A DNA stretch of 64,000 nt from contig JAFFJZ010000129.1 in assembly GCA_018340375.1 (NCBI GenBank), forward strand, positions 1-64,000, read 5' to 3'. Below the pieces are notes generated by a model. The model was not told where the DNA came from and ran no database searches. It worked only from the letters and a program-made list of their open reading frames with translations. Both the position numbers and the translations under genes were made by a program. This stretch comes from Gonatopus flavifemur. Its lineage: Eukaryota > Arthropoda > Insecta > Hymenoptera > Dryinidae. Within the stretch, counting starts at the first letter, position 1; each line of letters begins with the position of its first letter. Below are positions 13,914-25,010 of this stretch, one piece after another.

Positions 13914-14615
13914 GATGAACTGGAATCAACTATAACAGAAATGAACAAGACTGATGGTATTCATTTTTGCAAGAAATACTGAAAATATCAAACATTACAT
14001 CACAGAATTTAGGGACAAGTATTCAATCTAGACTGCTACAACTTCTCTCTCATCAAAACTTGATGGAAATTTGTGTACTAAACATAAAATTTAACAATAA
14101 ATTCATAAAATTTAACCAGAACAAGAGTTGTTGAAAATAAAATTATACAACAATAAAGAAGTTTTACAATACAAATATTTTCATAACAATTTTCAATTCT
14201 TAGTGGTGTGAAGAATTCACGTGAGTCTGGGGTTTAAAAAAGTAGGCGTAGCCCTTCATTTTAAACAAGCGCGCCGTCTGCTAGTTGAATAAAAAGAAAC
14301 AATTATTAGTTTATATTTTTCTCGAGTAATGACAGTCGAATGAATGGCAGAGATCCAGGGAAAAATGTTACGGATATATCACGAAGAAATGAATCCTACG
14401 ACTAAGACTAACAGTAGATTAAAACTGAAGAAATTAAATACTCGATCCAAGAACGATGGCGTATGCAAAGTGGTGTCTATGTGGATCGATATTCTTGTGC
14501 TTGAAAAACACGATCTTGAGGATATTTCACGTTATGAATCATTTTCACGAGTATATGAGGTGGTTTGATACAAAAGAGAGTAAAAAATGTTGATATCGGT
14601 CTTTTAACAACTTAC

Positions 14616-14760
14616 AGATACTTGTGACGTACAGAAGTAAATCCACTGAACTCAGGACGAGCCTCGCTGCTATCACAAGACAGGTCAGCTGACTAGAGAA
14701 CGTGCGGATTTTCAATCAAATAACCCGCGTGCGGCAAGGCGACTTCACAAAGGATCCAAG
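14616..14760 (-). other. Probable 5' UTR exon and promoter region of V-ATPase A
   Basis: A good donor (TATCT followed by GTAAGT on the minus strand, last exon base 14616) sits upstream of the ATG exon. An acceptor (TTATAG or TTCCAG) immediately precedes the ATG exon near 13925-13935. The GC content here is higher than in the surroundings. The transcription start is not determinable from sequence. Confidence 0.45.
14684..14693. promoter_or_regulatory. Palindromic E-box GTCAGCTGAC
   Basis: A perfect 10-bp palindrome in the putative 5' UTR or promoter of the V-ATPase gene. It matches the CLEAR/M-box GTCACGTGAC, through which MiT/TFE factors regulate V-ATPase genes, except that the two central bases are swapped. 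Function is speculative. Confidence 0.25.
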
Positions 14761-15048
14761 ATCTCCGCGAAGCTGCGTTCCACGTCTTTCCGCATTCCCA
14801 TTGAACTATATAACATACTGGAAAGAGCACTGGCGGAATTTCCTATAGGATGGAAGAAATCTTTCGTCAGTGTGAAATGCAAGATGAAATAGCGTTGTTT
14901 CTTTTCAATACATGCATCTTAAAAAGAGATGATGAGCGTAAAGGGTATCTGGTTCTTTTTCTCGCATAGTATACTCGACTGTCTCTCTTTGACGAAAAAT
15001 TTTTGAATGGTGCTCATTCCAGTATATTATACAGTTCAATGCGCATTC

Positions 15049-15492
15049 CAGATAGCACAACAATCCCAGATGCATTCATAAATAATTCTTTGTGAATTCT
15101 CATGCTTCCAAATGTATTCATTATGAACTCATCCTGAATTGCTGTGTTGTTTGTGATGTTCATTTTTTCTGAACGGAACTGTATGATTAGTTGAATTGTT
15201 CTTGATCAACAGTGAAGGATTAATGGAAAACCTAATAGATAGTGATAGAATAGAAGGTGAATCATGTTTTCTGTACATCATTACCTAGATAGCATAACCC
15301 ACACAACATCTTGGTCCCGATGAATTCATAAATAATTCTTCATGAATTCATCATAAATGCTTTCAGAACTGCCATAATAGGAGTTTATTTGAGACATGGT
15401 TATGCTGTATTGGATAACAGTTCTAAAAGAGCTCATATTTAATACGATGTGTACATAAAGAACTCTCTCAGAACTCTTGTGCTATCTAGAGC
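15049..15492. mobile_element. Possible degenerate MITE with GATAGCACA ends
   Basis: The left side has CCAGATAGCACAACAATCC and the right side has the inverse TTGTGCTATCTAG. Internal repeats read GAATTCATAAATAATTC. The same CCAGATAGC start appears at 15286, 27855 and 39530. No clear target duplication was found, so the boundaries are approximate. Confidence 0.35.
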
Positions 15493-15887
15493 CTACTGCT
15501 CACACACACCCACAGTGCTCAGAAATTTCCAAAAGAACTCCCGTAGATGAATTCTTTATGAATTAAATTCGACGATTTGACAAATGACTCATAAAGTTCA
15601 CGATAAGTTCCAAAAGAAGTCAGAAAACATTTCATATGCCCCCAGTTGGCACCTAATGTGCATTGCTTTTATGTGTTCAAGATCTCATCCAATCAAAGTA
15701 TTCGGATTTCATGAGTACTGTTCCCTGGTTAAAAAAACTAAACAAATCTAAACAAAAAATTCTCTTCAGGACTACTTCCGACCTAATATGTGTTTTTGTC
15801 TCGTTAATTTCGGAAATACACCTAAACATTAATTACATGTATTTCGGTCAGGGAGTCGGATAGGGCTGCCTTCTATACAGATAGGTG

Positions 15888-16100
15888 TGATGGAGAGGGT
15901 AAATCGAGTAATCGAGTCGGTCAGTGTTGCCAGTATTCCTTAGAAAAATCTTCAGCATCTGATGATTGGTTATTTCTTGTATAACCGGCCAATCATATTT
16001 TCAATTTAGAAAGAAATGACCAATACCAAAAAATCTGAAGATTTTTCTAGGGAATACTGGCATCACTGGAGTCGGTCAACCAAATGCTGGATCACTGCAC
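15888..16100. mobile_element. Solo end of the giant palindrome family, split by a MITE
   Basis: GATGGAGAGGGTAAATCGA and GTCGGTCAACCAAATGCTGG match the outermost 70 bp of the elements at 5167 and 20291. The match is interrupted by the 147-bp element at 15922-16068. Only one terminus is present, so it is a relic. Confidence 0.7.
15922..16068. mobile_element. hAT-type palindromic MITE, 147 bp
   Basis: It begins CAGTGTTGCCAGTATTCC and ends with the inverse CTGGCATCACTG. It is flanked by a perfect 8-bp duplication GAGTCGGT (15914-15921 and 16069-16076). Arms include AATCTTCAG and CCAATCAT stems. It is inserted in the solo palindrome end, showing insertion order. Confidence 0.9.
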
Positions 16101-16550
16101 TGTCTACCGCGCTGTACCCAGTGTTGCCAGAACAGCAACACGGTTGCTAGATTTAGCACTATGAAAACATTTCTAGCCCTGAATTTTTAAGTACAGCACT
16201 TAGCACTATGGATAGCGCTTAGATTAAATATCTAGCACTATTTTTTCAAATGGAACATATATTTATAGGTCATTACTAATTGAAAATTTCAATTATCTGA
16301 GTTATTTGCATAATGGAAAGTTCTATAATTTATATGAAGAGTTTCCTTCTATGCCAAAGGATTATTTAAATTGAAATTATTCGTTGGAATAAAAAGTATG
16401 TATTGTATCGTGATTGAGGATTATTATTGGAAATATGTTGATTATTGAATAAATGATTACCTGATGGCAACATTTTCAAGGATTAGTTTGATTCACCCTA
16501 AGGGGATAGGTCTTGCAGCATATCTATTTTGAAAAAAATCATTATATATA

Positions 16551-17872
16551 CGAGGTGTGTTCAAAAAGTAAGGTGACTTTTCAAATTTCGCGGGCAACGT
16601 ACTTTCGATTATCGATTTTTTTGTTTTGTTATGTTCGCACACTCTTCCCGAACATCTGTACCAAGTTTCAAGTGTATAGCATTTTTTGTTTGGTTGTGAG
16701 AGGCGTAAAGGTTATAAGTGTTTTGCGTGCTCGGCGATTCCTTGCTATCGGAAAATATGGATCAAAAGATTTGCATCAAATTTTGTGTAAAAAATAAAAT
16801 AAAGTGCTCCGAAACACTTAAAATGTTGACAGTAGCATACGGTGAAACTGTTCTGAGTAAAAAAAATGTTTACAAGTGGTACAAACTCTTCCAAGATGGC
16901 CGGGAAGATGCCAATGACGAGCCTCGCTCTGGACGCCCAAGCACGTCAACAACTGATGAAAACGTTCAAGCAGTGAAGAAAATTGTTTTGGAAAATCGTC
17001 GAATCACTATCAGAGAAGTTGCTGAGGATGTTGGTTTATCGCTTGGCTCGTGCCATGAAATTTTTTCTAACGTTTTGGGCATGAGACGTGTGTCAGCGAA
17101 GTTTGTTCCGAAATTGCTAAATTTTGACCAAAAGAACCGTCGCATGAGCATCGCTCAAGAACTGTTGAATGACGTCAACGACGACCCAGATTTACTCAAA
17201 AGGGTCATAACTGGTGACGAATCATGGGTATATGGTTATGATGTCGAAACCAAAGTCCAATCGTCCCAATGGAAGACCCCAGATGGGCCAAGACCGAAAA
17301 AAGCACGCCAAGTTCGATCAAATGTCAAAGTTTTGCTCACTGTTTTCTTCGATTACCATGGCGTGGTGCATCAGGAGTTCTTACCATATGGTCGTACGGT
17401 CAATAAACAGTATTATCTTGAAGTTATGCGCCGTTTGCGAGAAGCAATACGAAGAAAACGTCCAGAATTGTGGAAAAATAATTCATGGCTTTTGCATCAC
17501 GATAATGCCCCTGCTCACTCATCTTTGCTTGTGAGAGATTTTTTGGCCAAAAACAACACCACAATCATGCCTCAGCCACCATATTCACCGGATTTGGCCC
17601 CATGTGACTTTTTCTTGTTCCCAAAACTAAAGAGACCTATGAAAGGACGGAGATTTGCAACGATTGAAGAGATAAAGACTGCATCGCTGGAAGAGCTCAA
17701 GGCTATACCGAAAAGTGCTTATGAGAAGTGCTTTGAGGATTGGAAAAACCGTTGGCATAAGTGTATTGTATCTGAGGGGGATTACTTTGAAGGGGACAAC
17801 ATAAATATTGATAAATAAATAAATATTTTTTCTTAAAAATACAAAGTCACCTTACTTTTTGAACACACCTCG
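16551..17872 (+). mobile_element. Mariner transposon, apparently complete (1,322 bp)
   Basis: Terminal inverted repeats CGAGGTGTGTTCAAAAAGTA at the left and the near-perfect inverse at the right, about 28 bp long, are flanked by TA on both sides inside a short TA run. One long transposase ORF occupies the interior. High end identity and an intact ORF suggest recent insertion. Confidence 0.95.
16757..17818 (+). CDS. Mariner transposase (DD34D), intact
   Basis: A 353-residue transposase that cuts and pastes its own TA-flanked element in the nucleus. I start at the ATG at 16757 (MDQKICIKFC) rather than 39 nt upstream, because the family begins at that position relative to the N-terminal helix-turn-helix. 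The paired DNA-binding helices occupy roughly residues 1-110, with the linker motif NDEPRSGRPS. Catalytic residues are D154 (TGDESW), D249 (HHDNAPAH) and D284 (SPDLAPCDFF), which is exactly DD34D spacing. There are no internal stops or frameshifts. The element carries no other gene. Subfamily was not decided; it is clearly distinct from the mariner at 18.9 kb. Confidence 0.95.
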   Translation: MDQKICIKFCVKNKIKCSETLKMLTVAYGETVLSKKNVYKWYKLFQDGREDANDEPRSGRPSTSTTDENVQAVKKIVLENRRITIREVAEDVGLSLGSCHEIFSNVLGMRRVSAKFVPKLLNFDQKNRRMSIAQELLNDVNDDPDLLKRVITGDESWVYGYDVETKVQSSQWKTPDGPRPKKARQVRSNVKVLLTVFFDYHGVVHQEFLPYGRTVNKQYYLEVMRRLREAIRRKRPELWKNNSWLLHHDNAPAHSSLLVRDFLAKNNTTIMPQPPYSPDLAPCDFFLFPKLKRPMKGRRFATIEEIKTASLEELKAIPKSAYEKCFEDWKNRWHKCIVSEGDYFEGDNINIDK

Positions 17873-17933
17873 TATATATATATATTTGGTCAAATAAAAA
17901 TATTGTTTTGTTAGAAAAAAGTCCAGTTTACAG

Positions 17934-18380
17934 CAGGGTTGGAAGTCATTCAATTAAAACTCATTTGAATTGACGTTCAATGAACAATAAAAATTTAATT
18001 TTCAATTGAAATTTTTCTCAATTAAAAATTAAATTGAATTCTCAATTGAAATTTTTTTGCAACAAACAATTAAATTAAATTCTCAATGGAGGTAATTTCC
18101 ATTTGACAAATCAATTTAATTGATTCAAAACCAAGCAATGGTTGATCCATTTTTCTTATGTTTTCTTGTTCTTTCTTAATTAACAAATACAGAAAAACAA
18201 GAGCGCATCAGGAGAATCAATCAATCATTGCTTGATTTTAAAGCAATTACATTTATTTGATAATTGGGAACGACTTCAATTAAGAATTTAATTTAATTTT
18301 TAATTGAAGAAACTTTCAAATAAGAATTAAATTCTAATGGTTAATTGGGTGCTTCTTCAATTAACTAATTTATAACCCTG
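17934..18380. mobile_element. hAT-type MITE with CAGGGTT ends, 447 bp
   Basis: It begins CAGGGTTGGAAGT and ends AACCCTG, flanked by a perfect 8-bp duplication GTTTACAG (17926-17933 and 18381-18388). The interior is strongly AT-rich, with many CAATTAAA/TTTAATTG inverted motifs. No ORF. Confidence 0.85.
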
Positions 18381-18898
18381 GTTTACAGTATATTGATACA
18401 TGATTTTGGTCATTGAATATCGAATCAAATATCCCTGAACATCTATTTGGAGATGTAAAATGGAAAAATAAATATACAAGGTATCTCACTAAACACTCTG
18501 ACCCTGCTGAATGTAAATTCCTGATATAACAAAATGTGCAAAATTCACAAATTCAAAATTCTCTATTTTTCCCGCGTTTTTTTTAGCACTAACATTTGAC
18601 AACATCGAAAAGAATCTAGCACTGTCACCAATTCTAATTTAGCTCTGAACAGCTGTGGGGAAATGTTGAGTTGATGGTTGATATATAACAGAATCCGATA
18701 TGGGGAATCTTCGGTATGGAACTCCGTATGCGTGAATACCGAATAAACCCAAGGCAGCCCACAATATCTGCCTGATCAAAGTTCGTGAATGAGGATTACA
18801 CAAATCACTACGAGTGGTTCCGTTGAATGTTCTTTTAATAGTTTGATCACGTTAATACGTTATAAAGATAAAACTCCGTTTCGGATACAATATATATA

Positions 18899-20192
18899 CG
18901 AGGGTGGATTGATAAGTTTCCGGCCTGACCAAGAGATGGCGCCACTAGGCCTACCTTGAGGTGGCGTTCTATAGTACCATCCTTAGATAGCTTGTAGCTA
19001 TAGTTTCACCCTGATCGTCATGTTAGTTTAGTTTTGAGAGCACGCTGACCAAGACGCCTCTGTGTTTTTCGTAAAAATGGAAAAGCTGGAAAATCGTGCT
19101 GTCATCAAATACTTTTATTTGAAGGGGTTAACGCCGAAGGAAATTAAAGAAGAGATGGACTCAACACTGGGGACATCCTCCCCATCATATTCAACCGTTA
19201 AGCAGTGGGTTTCCGAGTTGAAAAAGGGTCGTGTGAGCACCTCTGATGAGCCTCGCTCAGGAAGCCCCATTGAGGTCACAACTCCAGATATGATCGAAAA
19301 AATCCATCAAATAGTGCTGAAAGATCGCAGATTAAAAGTTTGTGAGATAGCTGAGACCTGTAAGATGTCATATGAACGTGTACAAAATATTTTGCACCAA
19401 CATTTGTATATGGAAAAGCTCTGTGCAAGATGGGTGCCGCGTTTGCTAACAGTCGACCAAAAATTGATTCGAAAGAACATTTCTACCGCCAATTTGGCGT
19501 TGTATAAGCGTAATCCAAGCGAATTTTTGCGTCGATTCGTAACCGTCGACGAAACTTGGGTCCACCACTACACTCCTGGAACCAAAGAACAGTCTAAACA
19601 GTGGATTGGACCAGGGGAACCAACTCCAAAGAAGGCAAAAACAATTTTTTCGGCGAACAAGGTTATGGCTACTGTTTTTTGGGATGCAAAAGGTATTATA
19701 TACATTGATTACCTTGAAAAGGGTAAAACTATCACTGGTCAATACTACGCAGATTTATTGCAACGTTTGAGCCACGAAGTGAAAATTAAACGACCTCATC
19801 TGGCGAAGAAAAAAATCTTGTTTCATCACGATAACGCACCAGCGCACACGTCAATCGTTGCGATGGCTAAAATCAACGATCTGAAGTTTGAATTAATGCC
19901 GCACCCTCCCTACTCTCCAGACCTAGCCCCGAGTGACTATTATCTGTTTCCTAACCTCAAAAAATGGCTTGGCGGTAAGAGATTTGCGGACAATGAAGAA
20001 GTAATCGAAGCTGTAAATGGGTATCTTGAGGAGCTTGACGAATCAGTCTATAGAGATGGCATCACTAGACTAGAACACCGCTATGAGAAATGTATCAGCC
20101 TTGGAGGAGATTATGTTGAGAAATAAGAAAAAAAAAATTCTTAAAAACGTTGTTTTTCTTGGTCAGGCCGGAAACTTATCAATCCACCCTCG
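18899..20192 (+). mobile_element. irritans-type mariner transposon, complete ends (1,294 bp)
   Basis: Terminal repeats start CGAGGGTGGATTGATAAG at the left; the inverse lies at the right, about 32 bp with very high identity. TA lies on both sides. It encodes one intact transposase ORF. Confidence 0.95.
19077..20126 (+). CDS. Mariner transposase, irritans-like (DD34D), intact
   Basis: A 349-residue transposase. I chose the ATG at 19077 (MEKLENRAVIKYFYLKG), which aligns with the usual irritans-subfamily start; an ATG 15 nt upstream is less likely. The N-terminal helix-turn-helix region is followed by SDEPRSGSPIEV, then WVPRLLTVDQK. The catalytic triad is D158 (TVDETWVHHY), D252 (HHDNAPAH) and D287 (PYSPDLAPSDYYLF), with 34 residues between the last two. 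WVPRLLT and YSPDLAP are diagnostic mariner motifs. The frame is open from start to TAA. With its near-identical ends this copy could be functional (inference). Confidence 0.95.
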   Translation: MEKLENRAVIKYFYLKGLTPKEIKEEMDSTLGTSSPSYSTVKQWVSELKKGRVSTSDEPRSGSPIEVTTPDMIEKIHQIVLKDRRLKVCEIAETCKMSYERVQNILHQHLYMEKLCARWVPRLLTVDQKLIRKNISTANLALYKRNPSEFLRRFVTVDETWVHHYTPGTKEQSKQWIGPGEPTPKKAKTIFSANKVMATVFWDAKGIIYIDYLEKGKTITGQYYADLLQRLSHEVKIKRPHLAKKKILFHHDNAPAHTSIVAMAKINDLKFELMPHPPYSPDLAPSDYYLFPNLKKWLGGKRFADNEEVIEAVNGYLEELDESVYRDGITRLEHRYEKCISLGGDYVEK

Positions 20193-21291
20193 TATATATA
20201 TATATATACGATTGGTGTCTAAAGGTTAGACAACTGGTCCGGTCGACGGTCAAACGGTTTCTGATTTCTTAGTCGTCTAGGTCTTCTAACCAGTGATGCC
20301 AGCATTTGGTCGACCGAGTCGATTTACCCTCTCCATCTGACCATTTCTCGTCCCCACCATTCCAGCCGGGAGTACGCACACATTGAAACCCGTATTCATG
20401 TGATTCGGAACCGGTCGGTTCACTTCGAGTCAGCTCGGACAATCGAGAGAGAACCAACTATCCGTCGGTCTTTGTCTTCTCAATATGTTTTACGATCGGC
20501 TAACTCCGTGCAAGATCGGAAAAAATTTAGAGCCCACGCGGTCGACTTACCGAAAAGTTTCACCGCTTCTTCTTTTCCAAGCGACAATTTTATTGTAATC
20601 AGTATCGAACTGACTTACCCGGCACCCCGGGCAATTCTCGGCCGGGGCCCTTCGATATTTTTTTCGTTTTTTTTTCAAATCAAGAGCCAGTTCAATACTG
20701 ATTATCAAATTATCACGATGAAATATAGATTTGATGCATAGCATCATTTAATTGAATTAAAATCGAATATGAGTAAATAATTTTTGAATTATTATTTATT
20801 TTTCATAAATTTTATAAGATTATTGGTTATTCTTATGACTGATTATGAAGCTTTCAAGAACTCCTATATGTATTGTATAAAAATTTTCTAATAGTTGCGT
20901 ATTTCTAATCATTATTTTAAATCTTGATGATTTTTCAATGAATTTCATTAGAATTGTCAATCAATCGATGGTTGAAAAATTCTAAGATAGTTTGGGGATC
21001 TATGATAAATGTCCTGCGGTGAATTCCATAATTTTCCCTGATAAATTAATTTTCAGAGATCACTATGATATTCCAGTAATGAGGATAATCAAATCAACAT
21101 CGATTATCAGATGTTGATCAACATCAAAATAATAAGACTGAATATTCAATTGATTGAGTGCAAATTATTTTCAATGGACTGAATAATTAGATTTGAGCAT
21201 TCAAATAGATATTTCATCATTTCACGCATTATCAGTCTCTTTCCTTCGCTGCATTACTTCATAGACGTAATATGTGGATCGAAATATTACA

Positions 21292-21378
21292 AGACCCCAT
21301 AGCCTAGCGGCAAAAGACATGTTTCTTGCGGAAGAACGTTCGGGTTCGATTCTGTGTGGAGACATTTCATTTTTTTTT
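21292..21378 (+). ncRNA. tRNA-like Pol III unit, left arm of palindrome 2
   Basis: Same layout as the copy at 6168: A-box-like TAGCCTAGCGGC, B box GGTTCGATTC and a T9 run at 21370-21378. It differs from copy 1 at a few bases in the anticodon-arm region. Confidence 0.4.
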
Positions 21379-21547
21379 GTCATCTCTCTGGTAAATAATT
21401 AAATTTCACATCCGATTATTATTTTTTATGTCATTACATCGTCATGTTATCAATAATCCTGATCTTTCGGAATGCACCTGCGGATTCGACCAAGTACAGG
21501 TCCGAGTCGATTGGAAATTTCCCAAATATTCGTGTCCATGAGATATA

Positions 21548-21809
21548 CACAGTAAAAAATTTTTCGTCAAATTCAACACACAAGCGAATGTTAACCATTT
21601 TTCTTCACACTCAACGTGTGTTGATTCCAGAGTGACACTCACAAAGTGTTAATTTGAACTCGAATAACATTTTAATGTGTTGAAAATGAATCGATCGAAC
21701 AGCATTTGATCAGTGTGTTAAATGAACACACAAAAGTGTTAAATATTCAACACTTGAATTTTGACACGTACTTCTTTTTTACACAATGACGGAATTCCTT
21801 TTTACTGTG
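21548..21809. mobile_element. CACAG-ended MITE, left arm of palindrome 2
   Basis: TA-flanked, with CACAGTAAAAAA at the left end and TTTTTACTGTG at the right end, 262 bp. The interior contains AACACACAAGCGAATG and ACACTTTTGTGTG motifs. Single copy of the 33-bp unit that is triplicated at 7731. Confidence 0.75.
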
Positions 21810-22850
21810 TAGACCGATCGATGCAGAATCTTCTGAAATGAGAAATGAATAGCACTTCAGAGAAACGTTTTTGAAGAAGTGTACTTGCAAATTCCATCAA
21901 TTCCTGTGACGATCTGATGAAAAAATTTCAAAAATTTGTGTCCATCGAATAAAGACCGATCGATTCGAAATCTAATGAGATGAAAAATCAAATCACTTCG
22001 GAGGAACGTTTTTGAAAAAGTATACTTGCAAATTCCATCAAACCCTTTGACGAATTGATGAAAAAATTTCGAAACTTTGTCTCCGTGGAATATAGACCGA
22101 TCGATTCTGAATCCCCTCACGCAGAGCAATGGATTCTAAGGAGTATGACAAATATCATGAAGGCTGGAATATTTCATAATATATTTTCGAGTATGAGAGT
22201 ATCTAGATTATAAGTGTTATGAGTACAAGTATCCATTTATGATGAAGGTGTTTATTTTGGGTTACCGTCAACCAGTAATATATCAATATAATAACAGCAA
22301 GGAAAAAAAGTTAGTTCCTATTATAATATAAGATTATTACAATTACTATCTTCAGTTGCTTGAATTGAGAAAAGAATAATATGAAATCGGAAAAAAAGAT
22401 ATTCCTCAGGACATCATAAATGGATACTTGTACTTATAACACTTATAATCTAGATACTTGTCCTCATACTCGAAAATATATTATGAAATATTCCAGCCTT
22501 CATGATATTTGTCATACTCCTTAGAATCCATTGCTCTGCGTGAGGGGATTCAGAATCGATCGGTCTATATTCCACGGAGACAAAGTTTCGAAATTTTTTT
22601 ATCAATTCGTCAAAGGGTTTGATGGAATTTGCAAGTATACTTTTTCAAAAACGTTCCTCCGAAGTGATTTGATTTTTCATCTCATTAGATTTCGAATCGA
22701 TCGGTCTTTATTCGATGGACACAAATTTTTGAAATTTTTTCATCAATTCGTCACAGGAATTGATGGAATTTGCAAGTACACTTCTTCAAAAACGTTTCTC
22801 TGAAGTGCTATTCATTTCTCATTTCAGAAGATTCTGCATCGATCGGTCTA

Positions 22851-23112
22851 CACAGTAAAAAGGAATTCCGTCATTGTGTAAAAAAGAAGTACGTGTCAAA
22901 ATTCAAGTGTTGAATATTTAACACTTTTGTGTGTTCATTTAACACACTGATCAAATGCTGTTCGATCGATTCATTTTCAACACATTAAAATGTTATTCGA
23001 GTTCAAATTAACACTTTGTGAGTGTCACTCTGGAATCAACACACGTTGAGTGTGAAGAAAAATGGTTAACATTCGCTTGTGTGTTGAATTTGACGAAAAA
23101 TTTTTTACTGTG
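22851..23112. mobile_element. CACAG-ended MITE, right arm of palindrome 2
   Basis: Mirror image of 21548-21809 with TA on both sides. Presence in both arms means that it inserted before the palindrome formed, or that the arms have been homogenised. Confidence 0.75.
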
Positions 23113-23280
23113 TATATCTCATGGACACGAATATTTGGGAAATTTCCAATCGACTCGACCTGTACTTGGTCGAATCCGCAGGTGCATTCCGAAAGATCAG
23201 GATTATTGATAACATGACGATGTAATGACATAAAAAATAATAATCGGATGTGAAATTTAATTATTTACCAGAGAGATGAC

Positions 23281-23367
23281 AAAAAAAAATGAAATGTCTC
23301 CACACAGAATCGAACCCGAACGTTCTTCCGCAAGAAACATGTCTTTTGCCGCTAGGCTATGGGGTCT
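23281..23367 (-). ncRNA. tRNA-like Pol III unit, right arm of palindrome 2
   Basis: Minus-strand mirror of the left-arm unit, with its T9 terminator as A9 at 23281-23289. Faces inward. Confidence 0.4.
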
Positions 23368-24376
23368 TGTAATATTTCGATCCACATATTACGTCTATGA
23401 AGTAATGCAGCGAAGGAAAGAGACTGATAATGCGTGAAATGATGAAATATCTATTTGAATGCTCAAATCTAATTATTCAGTCCATTGAAAATAATTTGCA
23501 CTCTATCAATTGAATATTCAGTCTTATTATTTTGATGTTGATCAACATCTGATAATCGATGTTGATTTGATTATCCTCATTACTGGAATATCATAGTGAT
23601 CTCTGAAAATTAATTTATCAGGGAAAATTATGGAATTCACCGCAGGACATTTATCATAGATCCCCAAACTATCTTAGAATTTTTCAACCATCGATTGATT
23701 GACAATTCTAATGAAATTCATTGAAAAATCATCAAGATTTAAAATAATGATTAGAAATACGCAACTATTAGAAAATTTTTATACAATACATATAGGAGTT
23801 CTTGAAAGCTTCATAATCAGTCATAAGAATAACCAAAAATCTTATAAAATTTATGAAAAATAAATAATAATTGAAAAATTATTTACTCATATTCGATTTT
23901 AATTCAATTAAATGATGCTATGCATCAAATTTATATTTCATCGTGATAATTTAATAATCAGTATTGAACTGGCTCTTGATTTGAAAAAAAAACGAAAAAA
24001 ATATCGAAGGGCCCCGGCCGAGAATTGCCCGGGGTGCCGGGTAAGTCAGTTCGATACTGATTACAATAAAATTGTCGCTTGGAAAAGAAGAAGCGGTGAA
24101 ACTTTTCGGTAAGTCGACCGCGTGGGCTCTAAATTTTTTCCGATCTTGCACGGAGTTAGCCGATCGTAAAACATATTGAGAAGACAAAGACCGACGGATA
24201 GTTGGTTCTCTCTCGATTGTCCGAGCTGACTCGAAGTGAACCGACCGGTTCCGAATCACATGAATACGGGTTTCAATGTGTGCGTACTCCCGGCTGGAAT
24301 GGTGGGGACCTGAAATGGTCAGATGGAGAGGGTAAATCGACTCGGTCGACCAAATGCTGGCATCACTGCTTCTAAC

Positions 24377-24960
24377 TGCGTGGGTTTTTTGTCCTTTTCT
24401 AAAGACGCGTGCGCTACTGCGCGTATGTGAGTGCGCCTTTAAGGTCGGGTATCTTAGCGCCCACACAGCACCGACTGCTGCGTCATCTAGCTCTGCGAGT
24501 CTATAACCTTCTGGCAACACTGGCTGTACCCTGTACCGCGCATGAGTGGCATGAGCTTTGCTTGGCTTTGGCTTTGCTGCTCGATGGAAGAGAGACTTGA
24601 ATTCTTTAGAGAAATATTTCGCTTCGTCTTCCACCGTAAAATTGTTTATATGACTAAGTTTGAGAGACTCTCAAAAGCACAATTGTTTCAATTCAATTTA
24701 ATTTGATCAGTTTGAAATACGGTATTCATCAAGCGCTCACGTATTTGATACGTGCTCACAATGCCAAACCATTTCAGCACGATTTTTCAACAAAGACTTT
24801 AACCTCAGTAGTTTCATTCAACTTCGGGTAATTAGGTAATGTTCAATTTTTTGATTAGAAAAAACATTAAATGAATGCACTTTATCGATCCATTTTCTTA
24901 ATTGATGATCTATTATCAAGATTCTCATGTCGTTCACATTTTACTCTCCTGCAGAGTCAA
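24377..24960. other. GC-richer block, possible promoter of the next gene
   Basis: 24377-24600 is noticeably richer in G and C than its surroundings, with GCGCGTATGTGAGTGCG and CACAGCACC stretches and a CTGGCAACACTGG motif. It lies 5' of the shugoshin-like gene and could hold its promoter. A CCTGCAG near 24950 could be an acceptor. No coding evidence. Confidence 0.3.
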
Positions 24961-25010
24961 AAAACGACAAATGAACAATGCATACCACTATATCAAAAAA
25001 TGGCAAAATG

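Larger units (their letters stand above)
20291..24368. mobile_element. Giant palindromic hAT-like foldback element, copy 2 (4,078 bp)
   Basis: Same family as 5167-9282. Ends are CAGTGATGCCAGC and its inverse, flanked by a perfect 8-bp duplication CTTCTAAC (20283-20290 and 24369-24376). The arms are more symmetrical than in copy 1: about 1.97 kb each, with a loop near 22256-22412. Both arms hold the tRNA-like unit and the CACAG-ended MITE. ORFs of 60-227 codons inside are mirrored between arms and between copies, so I do not call genes. Confidence 0.92.

Noticed and set aside
14344..14568. 74-codon plus-strand ORF
   Set aside because: It lies in the putative first intron of the V-ATPase gene on the opposite strand and has no family resemblance.
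23951..24634. 227-codon minus-strand ORF reading out of palindrome 2
   Set aside because: It runs across the element end into flanking DNA, and the same frame occurs in other arms with different continuations.
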